Counted from the first letter of the stretch, positions 53,745-63,536 are shown. The stretch: 64,000 bases of DNA from Trinickia symbiotica (GCF_002934455.1 NZ_PTIR01000003.1:248001-312000); one strand, 5' to 3'. The notes: generated from the letters alone by a model not told the origin. Made by a program: numbers and translations.

Positions 53745-55166
53745 TCAATCGAGCGTCTTGCCCATGTCCTCGACAACCTTCTTGGCATCCCCAAAGACCA
53801 TCATCGTCTTTTCCATGTAGAAGAGCTCGTTGTCGAGGCCGGCATAACCCGACGCGAGCGAGCGCTTGTTGACGATCACAGTTTTTGCCTTAAACGCCTC
53901 CAGGATCGGCATCCCGAAGATCGGGCTTCCTTTGGTATATGCCGCGGGGTTCACGACATCATTCGCGCCAAGAACGATCGCGACATCTGCTTGGGCGAAC
54001 TCGCTGTTGATGTCTTCCATCTCGAAGACCTGATCGTATGGCACTTCTGCTTCTGCAAGCAGCACGTTCATATGCCCAGGCATCCGCCCTGCAACTGGAT
54101 GAATGGCGTACTTGACCTGAACGCCCATTGAGACAAGCTTTTGCGCTAGTTCCTTGACGGCATGCTGCGCCCGCGCAACCGCCAGGCCATAGCCCGGAAC
54201 GATGATCACCGATTCAGCGTTGCTCAGCACGAATGCCGCATCGTCTGCGCTCCCGGTCTTGACGTTGCGTTGAGCTTTCGCGCCAGCAATATCGCTACCA
54301 CCGCCACCGCCTAGACCACCAAGAATCACACTAACAAACGAACGATTCATGGCCTTACACATAATGTAGGAGAGGATCGCACCGGAGCTCCCCACAAGCG
54401 AGCCAGCAATGATGAGCATGCTATTGTTGAGCGAGAAGCCAATGCCGGCGGCCGCCCAGCCCGAATAGCTGTTCAACATTGACACAACAACGGGCATATC
54501 TGCGCCGCCGATGGGGATGATCAACATTACGCCCAGCAGCAAGCCAAGACCGATTACAAGAATCATATCCGCCCAACTTTGCGTGTCCCAAAAACCGACG
54601 ACAAAAGCTATCGAGAGAAGGCCAAGAAGCAGATTGAGCATATGCTGCCCTTTAAATTGCATGGGCGCACCTTGAAAAAGCCGAAATCTAAATTTTCCGG
54701 AGAGTTTTCCAAATGCGATGATCGAACCGGTGAACGTGGCAGCACCGATGAATGCCCCGATCGCCAACTCCACTCGGTTTCCGCCAGGAATCGGTGCCCC
54801 GTGTGCAGTGATCTGAAACGCCCAAGGCTCTTCGGTCGCGGCCACAGCAATGAATACCGCTACAAGTCCGATCATGCTGTGCATGAATGCAACGAGTTCC
54901 GGCATTTTCGTCATCTCGACACGATATGCAATAACGGAGCCGATCCCGCCCCCGACAAGCATGCCGATCATTACCCACCCTAGTCCCAGTGCTGAGCCAG
55001 CGATCGACGTTATCAGGGCAGCCGTCGTGACGACTGCGATCGCCATGCCTGCCATGCCGAAGAGATTCCCGCGTATCGAAGTCGTGGGATGCGACAGACC
55101 TTTGAGGGCATGGATGAGGCAAACGCTGGCCAAAAGGTAGAGCAATGTGACAAGGTTCATTGACAT
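53745..55166 (-). CDS. pntB: NAD(P) transhydrogenase subunit beta
   Basis: A 473-residue membrane protein. The N-terminal two thirds hold eight or nine helices; the C-terminal domain III binds NADP(H) through VPGYGLAVARAQHAV and VLGANDVVNP. Together with PntAA and PntAB it uses the proton gradient to reduce NADP+ with NADH. Four bases after pntAB on the same strand; operon order pntAA-pntAB-pntB. Confidence 0.95.
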   Translation of the reverse strand: MSMNLVTLLYLLASVCLIHALKGLSHPTTSIRGNLFGMAGMAIAVVTTAALITSIAGSALGLGWVMIGMLVGGGIGSVIAYRVEMTKMPELVAFMHSMIGLVAVFIAVAATEEPWAFQITAHGAPIPGGNRVELAIGAFIGAATFTGSIIAFGKLSGKFRFRLFQGAPMQFKGQHMLNLLLGLLSIAFVVGFWDTQSWADMILVIGLGLLLGVMLIIPIGGADMPVVVSMLNSYSGWAAAGIGFSLNNSMLIIAGSLVGSSGAILSYIMCKAMNRSFVSVILGGLGGGGGSDIAGAKAQRNVKTGSADDAAFVLSNAESVIIVPGYGLAVARAQHAVKELAQKLVSMGVQVKYAIHPVAGRMPGHMNVLLAEAEVPYDQVFEMEDINSEFAQADVAIVLGANDVVNPAAYTKGSPIFGMPILEAFKAKTVIVNKRSLASGYAGLDNELFYMEKTMMVFGDAKKVVEDMGKTLD

Positions 55167-55169
55167 CTC

Positions 55170-55490
55170 TTAGTTCTCCTCTTCTCTCGTTCCCGTCTTT
55201 CGCTCTTTCTTCCTAAACATCTCGAGCATGCGCCGAGTTACGAGGAATCCACCGAACATGTTCACCGATGCCAGAGCCACTGCCAGCACGCCCATCGTTT
55301 TGCCAAGCGGAGTGACGGTCAGGGCTGCCGCGAACATTGCGCCCACGATGACGATTGCTGATACAGCGTTTGTTACCGCCATCAGCGGCGTGTGGAGTGC
55401 CGGGGTGACATTCCACACGACGTGGTAGCCGACGTAGATTGCCAGCACCAGGATAATGATGTTGATGATTAGATGCGATACCAGTTCCAC
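55170..55490 (-). CDS. pntAB: NAD(P) transhydrogenase subunit alpha part 2
   Basis: A 106-residue membrane segment with three helices ([54 protein letters not shown]). It corresponds to the C-terminal part of enteric PntA, here a separate gene. GTG start at 55490 with GGAGGAG seven bases upstream, one base after the pntAA stop. Confidence 0.92.
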   Translation of the reverse strand: MELVSHLIINIIILVLAIYVGYHVVWNVTPALHTPLMAVTNAVSAIVIVGAMFAAALTVTPLGKTMGVLAVALASVNMFGGFLVTRRMLEMFRKKERKTGTREEEN

Positions 55491-55491
55491 T

Positions 55492-56625
55492 TCAAATCTC
55501 CTCCGTTTCACGCTCTGGAGCGATCACGCAAGCCGCAACAATTTCGTCATCGTCGGGGATACTGATTGCATCGGCACCCTTCGGCAAAACCAGCTTGACG
55601 AAGTCCAGAACGTTCCTTGCGTACAGGGCCGATGCATCGGCAGCAACCAGCGCAGGAAGGTTTGTTTCGCCGACAAGTGTTACGCCATGCTTCACCACGG
55701 TGCGGTCCGCTTCGGTGAGCGGGCAGTTGCCACCGGTGCCATCTGGTCCCTTTCCAGCAGCGAGGTCGACGATCACCGAACCTGGCTTCATGGAACGAAC
55801 CATTTCCTCCGTGATGAGCGTGGGCGCCGCGCGTCCCGGAATTAGCGCAGTAGTAATCACGATATCTGCCTGAGCGACGCGTTTGGCAACAGCCGCCTTT
55901 TGACGATCGAGCCAGCTCTGCGGCATCGGACGCGCATAGCCGCCGACGCCCTCCGCAATTTCCCGCTCTTCATCCGTTTCATAGGGAACATCGATGAACT
56001 TCGCGCCCAGCGATTCCGCTTGCTCCTTCACCGAAGGCCGAACGTCGGAAGCCTCGATCGACGCGCCAAGTCGCTTCGCCGTTGCAATCGCCTGCAGGCC
56101 AGCAACACCAACACCGAGAATGACCACACGCGCCGCCTTCACCGTTCCGGCGGCAGTCATCAGCATCGGAAAGAACCGCTGGTATCTGTCGGCAGCGATC
56201 ATGACTGCCTTGTAGCCTGCAATGTTCGCCTGGCTCGAGAGAACGTCCATGCTCTGGGCGCGCGTCGTCCGTGGCACAGCCTCCAGCGCGAATGCGGTAA
56301 TACCGGCAGCCGCAAGCTTCCCGACTCCCGCGGAGTCAAAGGGATTGAGCATGCCTACGAGCGCAGAGCCCGGCCTCATCATTTCCAGTTCCCGAGCTGA
56401 AGGGGCGCGCACTTTCAAAATCAGGCCGCAGCCGAAGACACCAGCAACGTCAGTGATCTGCGCTCCCGCGGCCTCGTAGGCCGCATCATCTGCAGCGGCA
56501 GCCAATCCTGCCCCGCTCTGCACAAGAACAGAGTGTCCAAGCGCAACGAGTTTCTTCGCAGTTTCCGGTGTGACGGCAACGCGCGACTCGCCCGCTACCG
56601 TCTCGGCGGGTACGCCAATTTGCAT
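55492..56625 (-). CDS. pntAA: NAD(P) transhydrogenase subunit alpha part 1
   Basis: A 377-residue soluble domain I of the alanine dehydrogenase/PNT fold. [26 protein letters not shown] is the family N-terminus; the NAD-binding Rossmann loop is [22 protein letters not shown], and the mobile loop with [12 protein letters not shown] is present. First gene of the pnt operon, whose promoter should lie in 56626-56819. Confidence 0.95.
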   Translation of the reverse strand: MQIGVPAETVAGESRVAVTPETAKKLVALGHSVLVQSGAGLAAAADDAAYEAAGAQITDVAGVFGCGLILKVRAPSARELEMMRPGSALVGMLNPFDSAGVGKLAAAGITAFALEAVPRTTRAQSMDVLSSQANIAGYKAVMIAADRYQRFFPMLMTAAGTVKAARVVILGVGVAGLQAIATAKRLGASIEASDVRPSVKEQAESLGAKFIDVPYETDEEREIAEGVGGYARPMPQSWLDRQKAAVAKRVAQADIVITTALIPGRAAPTLITEEMVRSMKPGSVIVDLAAGKGPDGTGGNCPLTEADRTVVKHGVTLVGETNLPALVAADASALYARNVLDFVKLVLPKGADAISIPDDDEIVAACVIAPERETEEI

Positions 56626-56819
56626 GAGCTCCTCCTAAGAAAATCGTCCGGATCGTCATCAGTTTCCAGACCGTATGAAGGGATCAACTCTTCAAGAACA
56701 ATTCATTTTCTTGTTTTGTGGTTGCAACGCGGGTTCGAGATGACGACACCCTCCCCGTCTCTGCGCTCGGGCAACACCCAAAAGCGCCGACGATGTATGA
56801 CATTCGGCAGCACACGATG

Positions 56820-58070
56820 TCAGCTCTCGAGCTGTGCCAGTTCACTCAGCACTTCTGCCAACACCCGTGCCCCAGCGAACGCATCGTCGGGAGTAATCGA
56901 TTCTGCCTCGTTGTGCGTAATGCCAAGATGGCACGGTATAAAGACCATCCCTGATGGACAGACACCGTGGAGGTATCTCGCGTCATGCCCCGCTGCGGAG
57001 TAGAGCTCGAATTTGCTGATTCCGAGGCGGGCCGCAGCTGAGTCGATGCGCTGCCGCATGTGATCGGGAAAGTCGAGCGACATGGCCGTCGACAGCTCCT
57101 TCACGTCGACGCGGCAGGGAGCCGCGTTCTGCTGGCAGATACCGTCAATGGCGTCCCCCAGTTTCCTGAGCACGTCCGAGTCAGGGTGACGGAGATCGAT
57201 AGAGAATGTCACGCCACTCGGAACCACCGAGGGTGCGTTCGGCGTTACAGTAAACTGCCCGATGGTGAACTTCACGACGTCTTCCTCGTCGTGAATATGC
57301 TCGATCAGTGCACCGACCATAGCCGTAGCCGCGAGCAGCGCATCTTTTCTTTCGCTTCGCAAGGAGGTGCCAGCATGGGCCGCTTCGCCTTCTACGACGA
57401 CGCGAAACGTACGCTTGCCCTGGATGCCGCTGACCACGCCAATAGTCTTTCCGAGACGTTCCAGCACAGGCCCCTGCTCGATATGCGCCTCCACATAGGC
57501 GAACGGCACGCCGCCCAGTGCGCGCAGGGGTACGTCAGCGAGCGCGGTGGCGGCCTTATCGAGCGCCTCCGCGACTGAGACGCCCGTGGCGTCCTTCACC
57601 GCCTTTATCTCGGCCAGGGTACGGGCGCCAGCGAACACCGCCGAGCCCATCATGCCAGGCGCAAAACGGGAGCCTTCCTCGTTCATCCACGCGACAACGT
57701 CGATAGAGCGCCTCAGGGGAACACGCGACGCCGCAATCGATTCGCATGCTTCGAGTGCTGCCAGGACGCCATACACACCATCATACTTTCCGCCGGTCGG
57801 CTGGCTGTCCAGGTGAGAGCCCGAGACGACCGGAGCAGCAGATGAGTCAGTGCCGCAGAGCCGCAAAAACACGTTACCAACCTCGTCTCGCGACTCGAGC
57901 ATTCCGAATGATCTTCCCCATTCGATCAAACGTCGACACGCGGCAAAGTCTTCGTCGGACAACGCTAGACGATTGACACCGCCGGTGACTGTGGCGCCTA
58001 TACGCGCAAGCGCTTGATGGCGCTCCCACAGTCGCTCCTTCGAAACGTTGTCGGAAAATGGGTTGCTCAT
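56820..58070 (-). CDS. M20 family Zn-dependent hydrolase (N-carbamoyl amino acid/allantoate amidohydrolase type)
   Basis: A 416-residue protein of the HyuC/AllC branch. Metal ligands: SGSHLDSQPTGGKYDGVYG (His, Asp), WMNEEGSRF (Glu), YVEAHIEQGPVLE (His) and the late AGHDARY / HNEAES. These enzymes remove a carbamoyl group from N-carbamoyl-L-amino acids, beta-ureidopropionate or allantoate. The ATG at 58070 overlaps the upstream stop as ATGA, which fixes the start. Last gene of the minus-strand catabolic run. Confidence 0.88.
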   Translation of the reverse strand: MSNPFSDNVSKERLWERHQALARIGATVTGGVNRLALSDEDFAACRRLIEWGRSFGMLESRDEVGNVFLRLCGTDSSAAPVVSGSHLDSQPTGGKYDGVYGVLAALEACESIAASRVPLRRSIDVVAWMNEEGSRFAPGMMGSAVFAGARTLAEIKAVKDATGVSVAEALDKAATALADVPLRALGGVPFAYVEAHIEQGPVLERLGKTIGVVSGIQGKRTFRVVVEGEAAHAGTSLRSERKDALLAATAMVGALIEHIHDEEDVVKFTIGQFTVTPNAPSVVPSGVTFSIDLRHPDSDVLRKLGDAIDGICQQNAAPCRVDVKELSTAMSLDFPDHMRQRIDSAAARLGISKFELYSAAGHDARYLHGVCPSGMVFIPCHLGITHNEAESITPDDAFAGARVLAEVLSELAQLES

Positions 58071-58948
58071 GATGTCTTCATGATCTGAGTTGGCACGGCT
58101 CGCGGATCCCGCGGCAGCCACCGCCCTTGCCCAACCGTCGCGTGGAATTCTGCGACCAGTTGATTGAAGAGGGCCGGCTCTTCCAGGTTCAACGTATGCC
58201 CAGCCTTCGGCAGGACGGCGAGGCCCGAGGCAGGAATCGTCCGTTTCAGAAAGATTCCCGGCTGCAGGCAGTGGTCATCCTCATCGCCCACAATCACCAA
58301 GGTCGGAACCTGCATGTCCTTCAGCCGGTCTTCGAGGTCATAGAGCGACGGTCGACGCGCCTGCACCCCACGCATCGTCATCGCTGCGCCGAGAGCGGAG
58401 TGCTCGCCAAGGTGGGCTTGAAACTCCGCCCAGCCACGCGGATCCTTCACCAGAAAAGCGATGCGTGACGCCGCCAGACCGTACGTTTTCGAGTACTGCC
58501 CAGAGCCCTGTGCCAAAAACTGCTTCGCCACCTCGTTTGAGACGCCTCGAAAGTACTCCTCGTGCTGCTTTTCCGCGCCATAACCGGCTCCGGCGACAAC
58601 GAGCGACAGCGCGCGGGAAGGACGCAGCAGACCGAAGTGCAGTGTGGCGAAGCCGCCCATCGACAAACCGACGATATGCGCTTTCTGTACACCGAGTTCA
58701 TCGAGCACGCACCCGATGTCGAGTGCTGCGCGCTCCTGGCTGTATGCATCGAGCGATTCGGGCACATCGGACGGAGGATAGCCTCTTGCGTTGAACGCGA
58801 TGCACCGATTGCGTCGTGAGAAGTAGCGCATCTGCGGCTCCCAGCCGCGCATATCCCCACCGAATTCATGCACGAAGACGATGGGATCGCCTTCGCCTGC
58901 TTCCTCGTAGTAGAGGTTGATCCCGTCGGATGTCTTGATGTACGGCAT
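58067..58948 (-). CDS. alpha/beta hydrolase
   Basis: A 293-residue alpha/beta-hydrolase fold protein. The nucleophile elbow is HIVGLSMGGFA; FVHEFGGDMRGWEPQ holds the oxyanion loop; VGDEDDHCLQPG gives the acid and AGHTLNLEEP the catalytic His. Resembles 3-oxoadipate enol-lactonase-like and carboxylesterase members; substrate undetermined. It is 12 bases after the aminotransferase and coupled by ATGA to the next gene. Confidence 0.88.
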   Translation of the reverse strand: MPYIKTSDGINLYYEEAGEGDPIVFVHEFGGDMRGWEPQMRYFSRRNRCIAFNARGYPPSDVPESLDAYSQERAALDIGCVLDELGVQKAHIVGLSMGGFATLHFGLLRPSRALSLVVAGAGYGAEKQHEEYFRGVSNEVAKQFLAQGSGQYSKTYGLAASRIAFLVKDPRGWAEFQAHLGEHSALGAAMTMRGVQARRPSLYDLEDRLKDMQVPTLVIVGDEDDHCLQPGIFLKRTIPASGLAVLPKAGHTLNLEEPALFNQLVAEFHATVGQGRWLPRDPRAVPTQIMKTS

Positions 58949-58960
58949 CGCTTCCCCCGA

Positions 58961-60094
58961 TCAGAACAAGCTCGGCGGAACTTCGATCTTGCGAGCGCGT
59001 TCCACCATGGCCGGCAGCAGGTCGCAAAACCGATCAGCCCATAGCTCCGGGACCGTCAAGCTCACCTTGACGAAGCGCTCACCGAAGCGTTTCGTGTGAT
59101 ACGTGCCCTGACGGATCATCACACCCTTTTCCTGATAGGCTGCCACCAGCGCTTCCGGATTGACGCCCGCATCGATGGTCTCGATCACGAGCAGGTTAGC
59201 GTTTGATGGAAAGACCGGTATTGCGAGCCCTTCGATCGCCTTTGCAGTTTCTGCGACCACCGACTGATTACGGCGCTGACGCCTCCAGATATCCGGGAAC
59301 CATTGTGACTTCGTCTTCAGGCCAGCGATCGCGGCTCGCTGCGACAGCACGTTACTGCCGAGGTTGTTCGGCGATGCCGTCGCGAGCTTCTCGATGATGT
59401 CGGGGCTAGCCAGAACGGCTCCAAGACGCATGCCGGCGAGGCCGAGCCACTTCGAGAAGCTGTAGGTGACGATCGTCTTTTCAGGGTAAAACTTGTATGC
59501 CGGTGTGAATTTTTCGGCGAAGTGGCAGTAAGTCGCGTCGTGGATCAAGTATGCGCCGACCGACCGTGCGATATCTGCGATCGCGCGAATCTCGTCTTCG
59601 GTATGGCACGTGCCGAGCGGGTTGTTCGGATCGACAAGATAGATCACCCGCGTCTTTTCCGACACCGCCTTTCGCAGTTGCTCGACAGTCAGCTTGTAAC
59701 CCTGCTCGGCATTATAGATAGGCAGTTCCACCACGTTCGAACCCGCCCTGCGGGCGAACGCCATCGGCCATGCCCAACTCGGGTCCGTCGTAACGAAGTC
59801 CGTACCAGATTCGCAGATGTTCGCGCACACGTTATAGAGCGCCTCGACGGCCCCGTCCGTCACCAACACCGATGCATCGGGAATACCCATGTCTTCGCGG
59901 ATCAGTTTGCGCAGCTCTTCAAAGCCGGCGGGGGGGGCGTAAGCGTGATATTCGCCGCTCTCCATCGCCTTGATTACGGCTTCACGAACCGACTCGTGCG
60001 GCTCATAGTGGTTAGTGTTCTGGCCGAGCCACATAAGCCCAGGCGTGTTGCAGAGCTTGTCGAAATAGAGGTTGCGAATTTCAAAGTTCTTCAT
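58961..60094 (-). CDS. PLP-dependent aminotransferase, class I/II
   Basis: A 377-residue fold-type I enzyme. The PLP lysine is in VTYSFSKWLGLAGMRLGAV; VDPNNPLGTCHTEDEI holds the Asn; IHDATYCHFAEKF holds the Asp-x-x-Tyr; a conserved late Arg lies in GERFVKVSLTV. It probably transaminates an amino acid freed by the neighbouring hydrolases, or acts as an amino acid lyase or decarboxylase of similar fold. Start at 60094 after a GGATC site; an operator-like palindrome lies about 100 bases upstream. Confidence 0.88.
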   Translation of the reverse strand: MKNFEIRNLYFDKLCNTPGLMWLGQNTNHYEPHESVREAVIKAMESGEYHAYAPPAGFEELRKLIREDMGIPDASVLVTDGAVEALYNVCANICESGTDFVTTDPSWAWPMAFARRAGSNVVELPIYNAEQGYKLTVEQLRKAVSEKTRVIYLVDPNNPLGTCHTEDEIRAIADIARSVGAYLIHDATYCHFAEKFTPAYKFYPEKTIVTYSFSKWLGLAGMRLGAVLASPDIIEKLATASPNNLGSNVLSQRAAIAGLKTKSQWFPDIWRRQRRNQSVVAETAKAIEGLAIPVFPSNANLLVIETIDAGVNPEALVAAYQEKGVMIRQGTYHTKRFGERFVKVSLTVPELWADRFCDLLPAMVERARKIEVPPSLF

Positions 60095-60189
60095 GATTGA
60101 TCCTTCAGAGACTCCGGCCGCGGGGCGACAAGGGCCCAGCCACTGCTGGGGCGATATATCGACCTACACGTTGTCCAGCAGAAAAATAA

Positions 60190-60204
60190 TTCGTTCTTAA
60201 CGAA
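60190..60204. promoter_or_regulatory. palindromic operator candidate TTCGTT-CTT-AACGAA
   Basis: A perfect 6-base inverted repeat with 3-base spacer in an A/T-rich stretch of the 143-base gap between the aminotransferase and the SDR gene. Placed to control the aminotransferase-hydrolase operon. The regulator is unknown. Confidence 0.4.
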
Positions 60205-60237
60205 CTACAAATTTTGGTTTCAGTGGATGCGGTTCGG

Positions 60238-61020
60238 TTACACCACCGTGCGGCGCGACGCAATGCCGCCGTCGACTGTGAACACGGTACCCGACGTATA
60301 GCCTGATCGAAACGACGCGAGAAACAAGAAGAGGTCGGTAATTTCGTGGACCTTCGCCGGTCGCTTTAGCGGGTACTTTTCGAGCAGCTCGTCATAACGC
60401 TCGGCGCTGCCGAGCTTGTTCTCGGCGAATTTTTTCAGCATGTTGTAGATGCGCGTCGTGTCGACCGGACCGGGGTTCACACCGACAACGCGAATGTTGT
60501 CATCGAGGCTGCGGCCGCCGATTGCACGCGTCATCGCCATGATCGATGCGTTGCCCGCAGCACCTTCGATGTAGTTCGGGTCGCAGATTTCGCCGCCATT
60601 GCCGATGTTGTTAAGGATCACGCCGCCACCGCGCTGCTTCATCTTCGGGTAGATGAGGCGGATCATGTCAGCATAGCCGAAGCCCTTCAGTGCCCAGCCG
60701 TCACGCCATTTCTGCGCGTCGATGTCAAAGAGGGTACCGCTAGGAATCACGCCGGCATTGTTGACAAGAATGTCGATATCGCCCGCTTCCTCCGCGATGC
60801 GCTCGCAAGCGCCCGTTTGCGTCATGTCGACCGCCGTGACGCTTACCTCGACCTTGAAGTCTTCGCGTATGTTTAACGCGATTTCGTTTAGCTTTTCCTG
60901 CGAACGGGCCGTCAGATGAAGGTCGCAGCCTTCCTGCGCGAACGAGTAGGCCAAGCCCTCACCGATACCCTGCGAGGCGCCGGTGATAAGAACTTTTTTT
61001 CCCGATAGTTGCAAATCCAT
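60238..61020 (-). CDS. SDR-family protein with altered catalytic residues
   Basis: A 260-residue classical-size short-chain dehydrogenase. The cofactor motif TGASQGIGEG and the structural NNAG are intact, with an Arg at the end of strand 2 (LTAR) favouring NADP. The usual Tyr-x-x-x-Lys is missing: in alignment with the following ASIMAMTRAIGG helix the Lys position is Asn157 and the Tyr position Gly153, and the upstream Ser is Gly (NNIGNGG). Tyr150 lies close by and might substitute. VNPGPVDTTRI is normal. Part of the minus-strand catabolic run, 67 bases after the next dehydrogenase gene. Confidence 0.85.
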   Translation of the reverse strand: MDLQLSGKKVLITGASQGIGEGLAYSFAQEGCDLHLTARSQEKLNEIALNIREDFKVEVSVTAVDMTQTGACERIAEEAGDIDILVNNAGVIPSGTLFDIDAQKWRDGWALKGFGYADMIRLIYPKMKQRGGGVILNNIGNGGEICDPNYIEGAAGNASIMAMTRAIGGRSLDDNIRVVGVNPGPVDTTRIYNMLKKFAENKLGSAERYDELLEKYPLKRPAKVHEITDLFLFLASFRSGYTSGTVFTVDGGIASRRTVV

Positions 61021-61087
61021 GATTTCTTCCAGCGATAGTGATGAGGTTGAGGTATCGGAAGACAGCGTGGTCCTCCGTTTAGGAATT

Positions 61088-61972
61088 TCATTCGTTCGGG
61101 CCCAGCCCAGCTCGCATATACGACGCTTCAGCTAGCGACGACCAGTCGCTTTGCTCATAGCCGTTGGCGAGGGCCTGAAGCAAGCTGTCCCGGACGACAC
61201 CCGCTAAGGGAAGCGGCACGCGCGCTGACTCGCCCGCCTCGAGGGCGAGACGAATATCCTTGGAACCGAGCGGCAGCTTGAAGCCCACCGGTTCGTATTC
61301 GCGCTTGCGGATGAACGAGCCGTATCCGCGGTAGACGGCGCAAGGGAAAAGCGCCTCGAGGTAAACGTCGAGCATGACGTTGCGATCCACGCCATGCGCA
61401 GTACCGAGGGCCGTTGCTTCGGCCATGGCTTCGATCGCCGAGGCGATCATCATGTTGCCCGCCAGCTTCACCAGGTTCGCCTGAAAGGGTTCCTCGCCCA
61501 CATGCCATGCCTTACTGCTGATTGCGTCGAACAATGGCGTGAGTCGCTCGACCGCTGACTTTGTCCCGCCCACGATGAGATTGAGGGTACGCGCCGCCGC
61601 CGCATCTGGCCGTCCGAAGACGGGCGAACCCACATACTCGATACCGGCGGCAGCGTGTAGTTCTGTGAGCTTCCTCGCGTAGCGGACCGAGATCGTTGCC
61701 ATGTTGACGTGCAACAGCGGCTTGTTGACGCCCCGGAGCCACCCCCTATCGATCAGGGTGTCTTGGATCGCGTCATCGTGTGCCAGCATCGAAAAGACGA
61801 TAGCGTCCTGCGCTGCCTCGACGGGACTCGCCGCGACATGTGCGCCGAGCTCAGCAAGTTCGTTCATCGGCTCCTGAAAGCGATCCCAAATGGCGACCTG
61901 GTGCCCTGCCTTCAAGAAATTCCGGACGATTCCTGCGCCCATCGCACCGATACCAATAAAACCGATGTTCAT
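61088..61972 (-). CDS. NAD(P)-dependent beta-hydroxyacid dehydrogenase (3-hydroxyisobutyrate dehydrogenase family)
   Basis: A 294-residue protein. N-terminal FIGIGAMGAGIVRNFLKAGH is the cofactor motif; the catalytic Lys is in ANLVKLAGNMMIASAIEAMAEA, typical of the family, and the substrate loop GSPVFGRPDAA is present (usually GSVSGG/APVSGG). The ATG at 61972 is chosen over 62014 because the family starts there. It oxidises a 3-hydroxy acid such as hydroxyisobutyrate, tartronate or L-threonate. Downstream of the aldehyde dehydrogenase by 52 bases, suggesting hydroxyacid to semialdehyde to acid in sequence. Confidence 0.88.
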   Translation of the reverse strand: MNIGFIGIGAMGAGIVRNFLKAGHQVAIWDRFQEPMNELAELGAHVAASPVEAAQDAIVFSMLAHDDAIQDTLIDRGWLRGVNKPLLHVNMATISVRYARKLTELHAAAGIEYVGSPVFGRPDAAAARTLNLIVGGTKSAVERLTPLFDAISSKAWHVGEEPFQANLVKLAGNMMIASAIEAMAEATALGTAHGVDRNVMLDVYLEALFPCAVYRGYGSFIRKREYEPVGFKLPLGSKDIRLALEAGESARVPLPLAGVVRDSLLQALANGYEQSDWSSLAEASYMRAGLGPNE

Positions 61973-62024
61973 GAAAGTGCTCGCTGAAAAATGGTTGCGA
62001 CCAACCGAGTACAATTCAAACTGA

Positions 62025-63536
62025 TCAGCCGTAGCGACCGCCGCCCGCGAACCAATCGTCGAACCTCGTGTTCGTCGAAACGATCACGTTGCGTTTGATC
62101 AGGTATGACTTCAACGCGTCCCAGCCATTCTCATAACCGTAGCCGCTATCGCCATAGCCGCCCCAAATTGATCGAGGATCGTTCTTGTGGTGGTCGTTAA
62201 TCCAGATCATTCCCGCCTTAATCTTGCCGGCAACCCGATTCGCGCGCGAAACATCTCGGGTCCAGATTGAAGCACCCAACGCGTACGGTGAATCATTGGC
62301 GAGCCGCAACGCATCGGCTTCGTCTTCAAAGGGAGTGACAGCCACCACCGGACCGAAAACTTCCTCACGAAAGAGTTCCATCGAGGGACTGACATCAGCG
62401 AAAATCGTGGGTGCAACGAAGTTGCCTGCGTTCAATGGAGCGTCGAGCAGAAGCGGCTCGCCACCAATCACGAGCCGTGCACCCTCCGCCTTAGCCAATG
62501 CGATAAATCGTTGACTTTGCCGAAATGACGTCTGCGAAATTACAGGACCAACGTCGGTGCCGAGGTCGGCCGGATCACCAATGCGCAGCGCGCGGACTCG
62601 CTGAGCGAACGCGGCGATAAATTTTTCATAGATGCTACGCTGAACGAGGAAACGGCTCGCGGAGACACATGTTTGCCCGGCTGCGATGAACGCTGCGAAA
62701 ACCGCGCCAGCCGCTGCTTCTTCGATATCGGAGTCTTCAAAGACCACCACCGGCGTCTTCCCGCCCAACTCCAGGGTGCAGGGAACCAGACGCTCGGCCG
62801 CCGCGGCCGCAACACGACGGCCTGTGGCCGTTCCGCCCGTGAGGTCAATCCGTCTTACCTCTGGCGCCGCACACAGCGCTGCGCCAGTTGCGCCCTCGCC
62901 TGTCGCAACATTGACGACGCCGGGAGGAATGCCAGCTTCCGTACACCATGCCGCGAGAACAAGAGCCGTGCAGGGTGCGAGTTCCGATGGTTTGATCACG
63001 ACGGTGTTGCCCACAGCCAGCGCCGCCGCCATTTTCTTAACGAGGATCAGAACGGGATGATTCCACGGAGTCAGCAGTGCACAAACGCCGTACGGTTGCC
63101 AACTCGTCGTGGAGGCAAATCCACCGCGCAACCGATTTGACTCGCCTTCGAGGCCGGGTGCAATACCGGCAAAGTACTCGATCCACTCGGGAATCCGTGA
63201 CATCTGCGCCTGCATTTCGCGCAGTGGACGACCCGTGATCGCAGATTCCCAACTTGCCAGAGCCTTGATTCTGCGGCGAATCAGTTCGGCGAGACTTCGA
63301 AGGAGGCGAGCGCGATCCAGCGCGTCGAGGGTGGCCCACCCCTCCTGCGCCGCAGCGGCGGCACGGGTCGCCTTCGCAACATCATCCACTTCGGCAATCG
63401 CCATATAGGCGATTACCTCGTTGCTCGCGGGGCTGCGCACCGGCAATCGCCCCGATCCGATGATCTCTTGGAAGCGGCCATCATAAAACACATGGTGACC
63501 GTCTTTGGCCTCAGGAAGAATATTCTCAAGCGGCAT
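62025..63536 (-). CDS. NAD-dependent aldehyde dehydrogenase
   Basis: A 503-residue class I-like aldehyde dehydrogenase. Catalytic Cys in AAGQTCVSASR, Glu in TLELGGKTPVVVF, the amide-stabilising LTPWNHPVLILVKK and VFGPVVAVTPF. The C-terminal GGYGDSGYGYENG resembles betaine- or aminobutyraldehyde dehydrogenases more than methylmalonate semialdehyde dehydrogenase. The ATG at 63536 is preferred; a start at 63593 adds 19 residues without similarity. First gene of the minus-strand run. Confidence 0.88.
   Translation of the reverse strand: MPLENILPEAKDGHHVFYDGRFQEIIGSGRLPVRSPASNEVIAYMAIAEVDDVAKATRAAAAAQEGWATLDALDRARLLRSLAELIRRRIKALASWESAITGRPLREMQAQMSRIPEWIEYFAGIAPGLEGESNRLRGGFASTTSWQPYGVCALLTPWNHPVLILVKKMAAALAVGNTVVIKPSELAPCTALVLAAWCTEAGIPPGVVNVATGEGATGAALCAAPEVRRIDLTGGTATGRRVAAAAAERLVPCTLELGGKTPVVVFEDSDIEEAAAGAVFAAFIAAGQTCVSASRFLVQRSIYEKFIAAFAQRVRALRIGDPADLGTDVGPVISQTSFRQSQRFIALAKAEGARLVIGGEPLLLDAPLNAGNFVAPTIFADVSPSMELFREEVFGPVVAVTPFEDEADALRLANDSPYALGASIWTRDVSRANRVAGKIKAGMIWINDHHKNDPRSIWGGYGDSGYGYENGWDALKSYLIKRNVIVSTNTRFDDWFAGGGRYG

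Noticed and set aside
61989-62014. Possible eighth operator copy ending GTACAA
   Set aside because: Only the right half matches; the left half reads AAAT, and the neighbouring genes are not part of the regulon.
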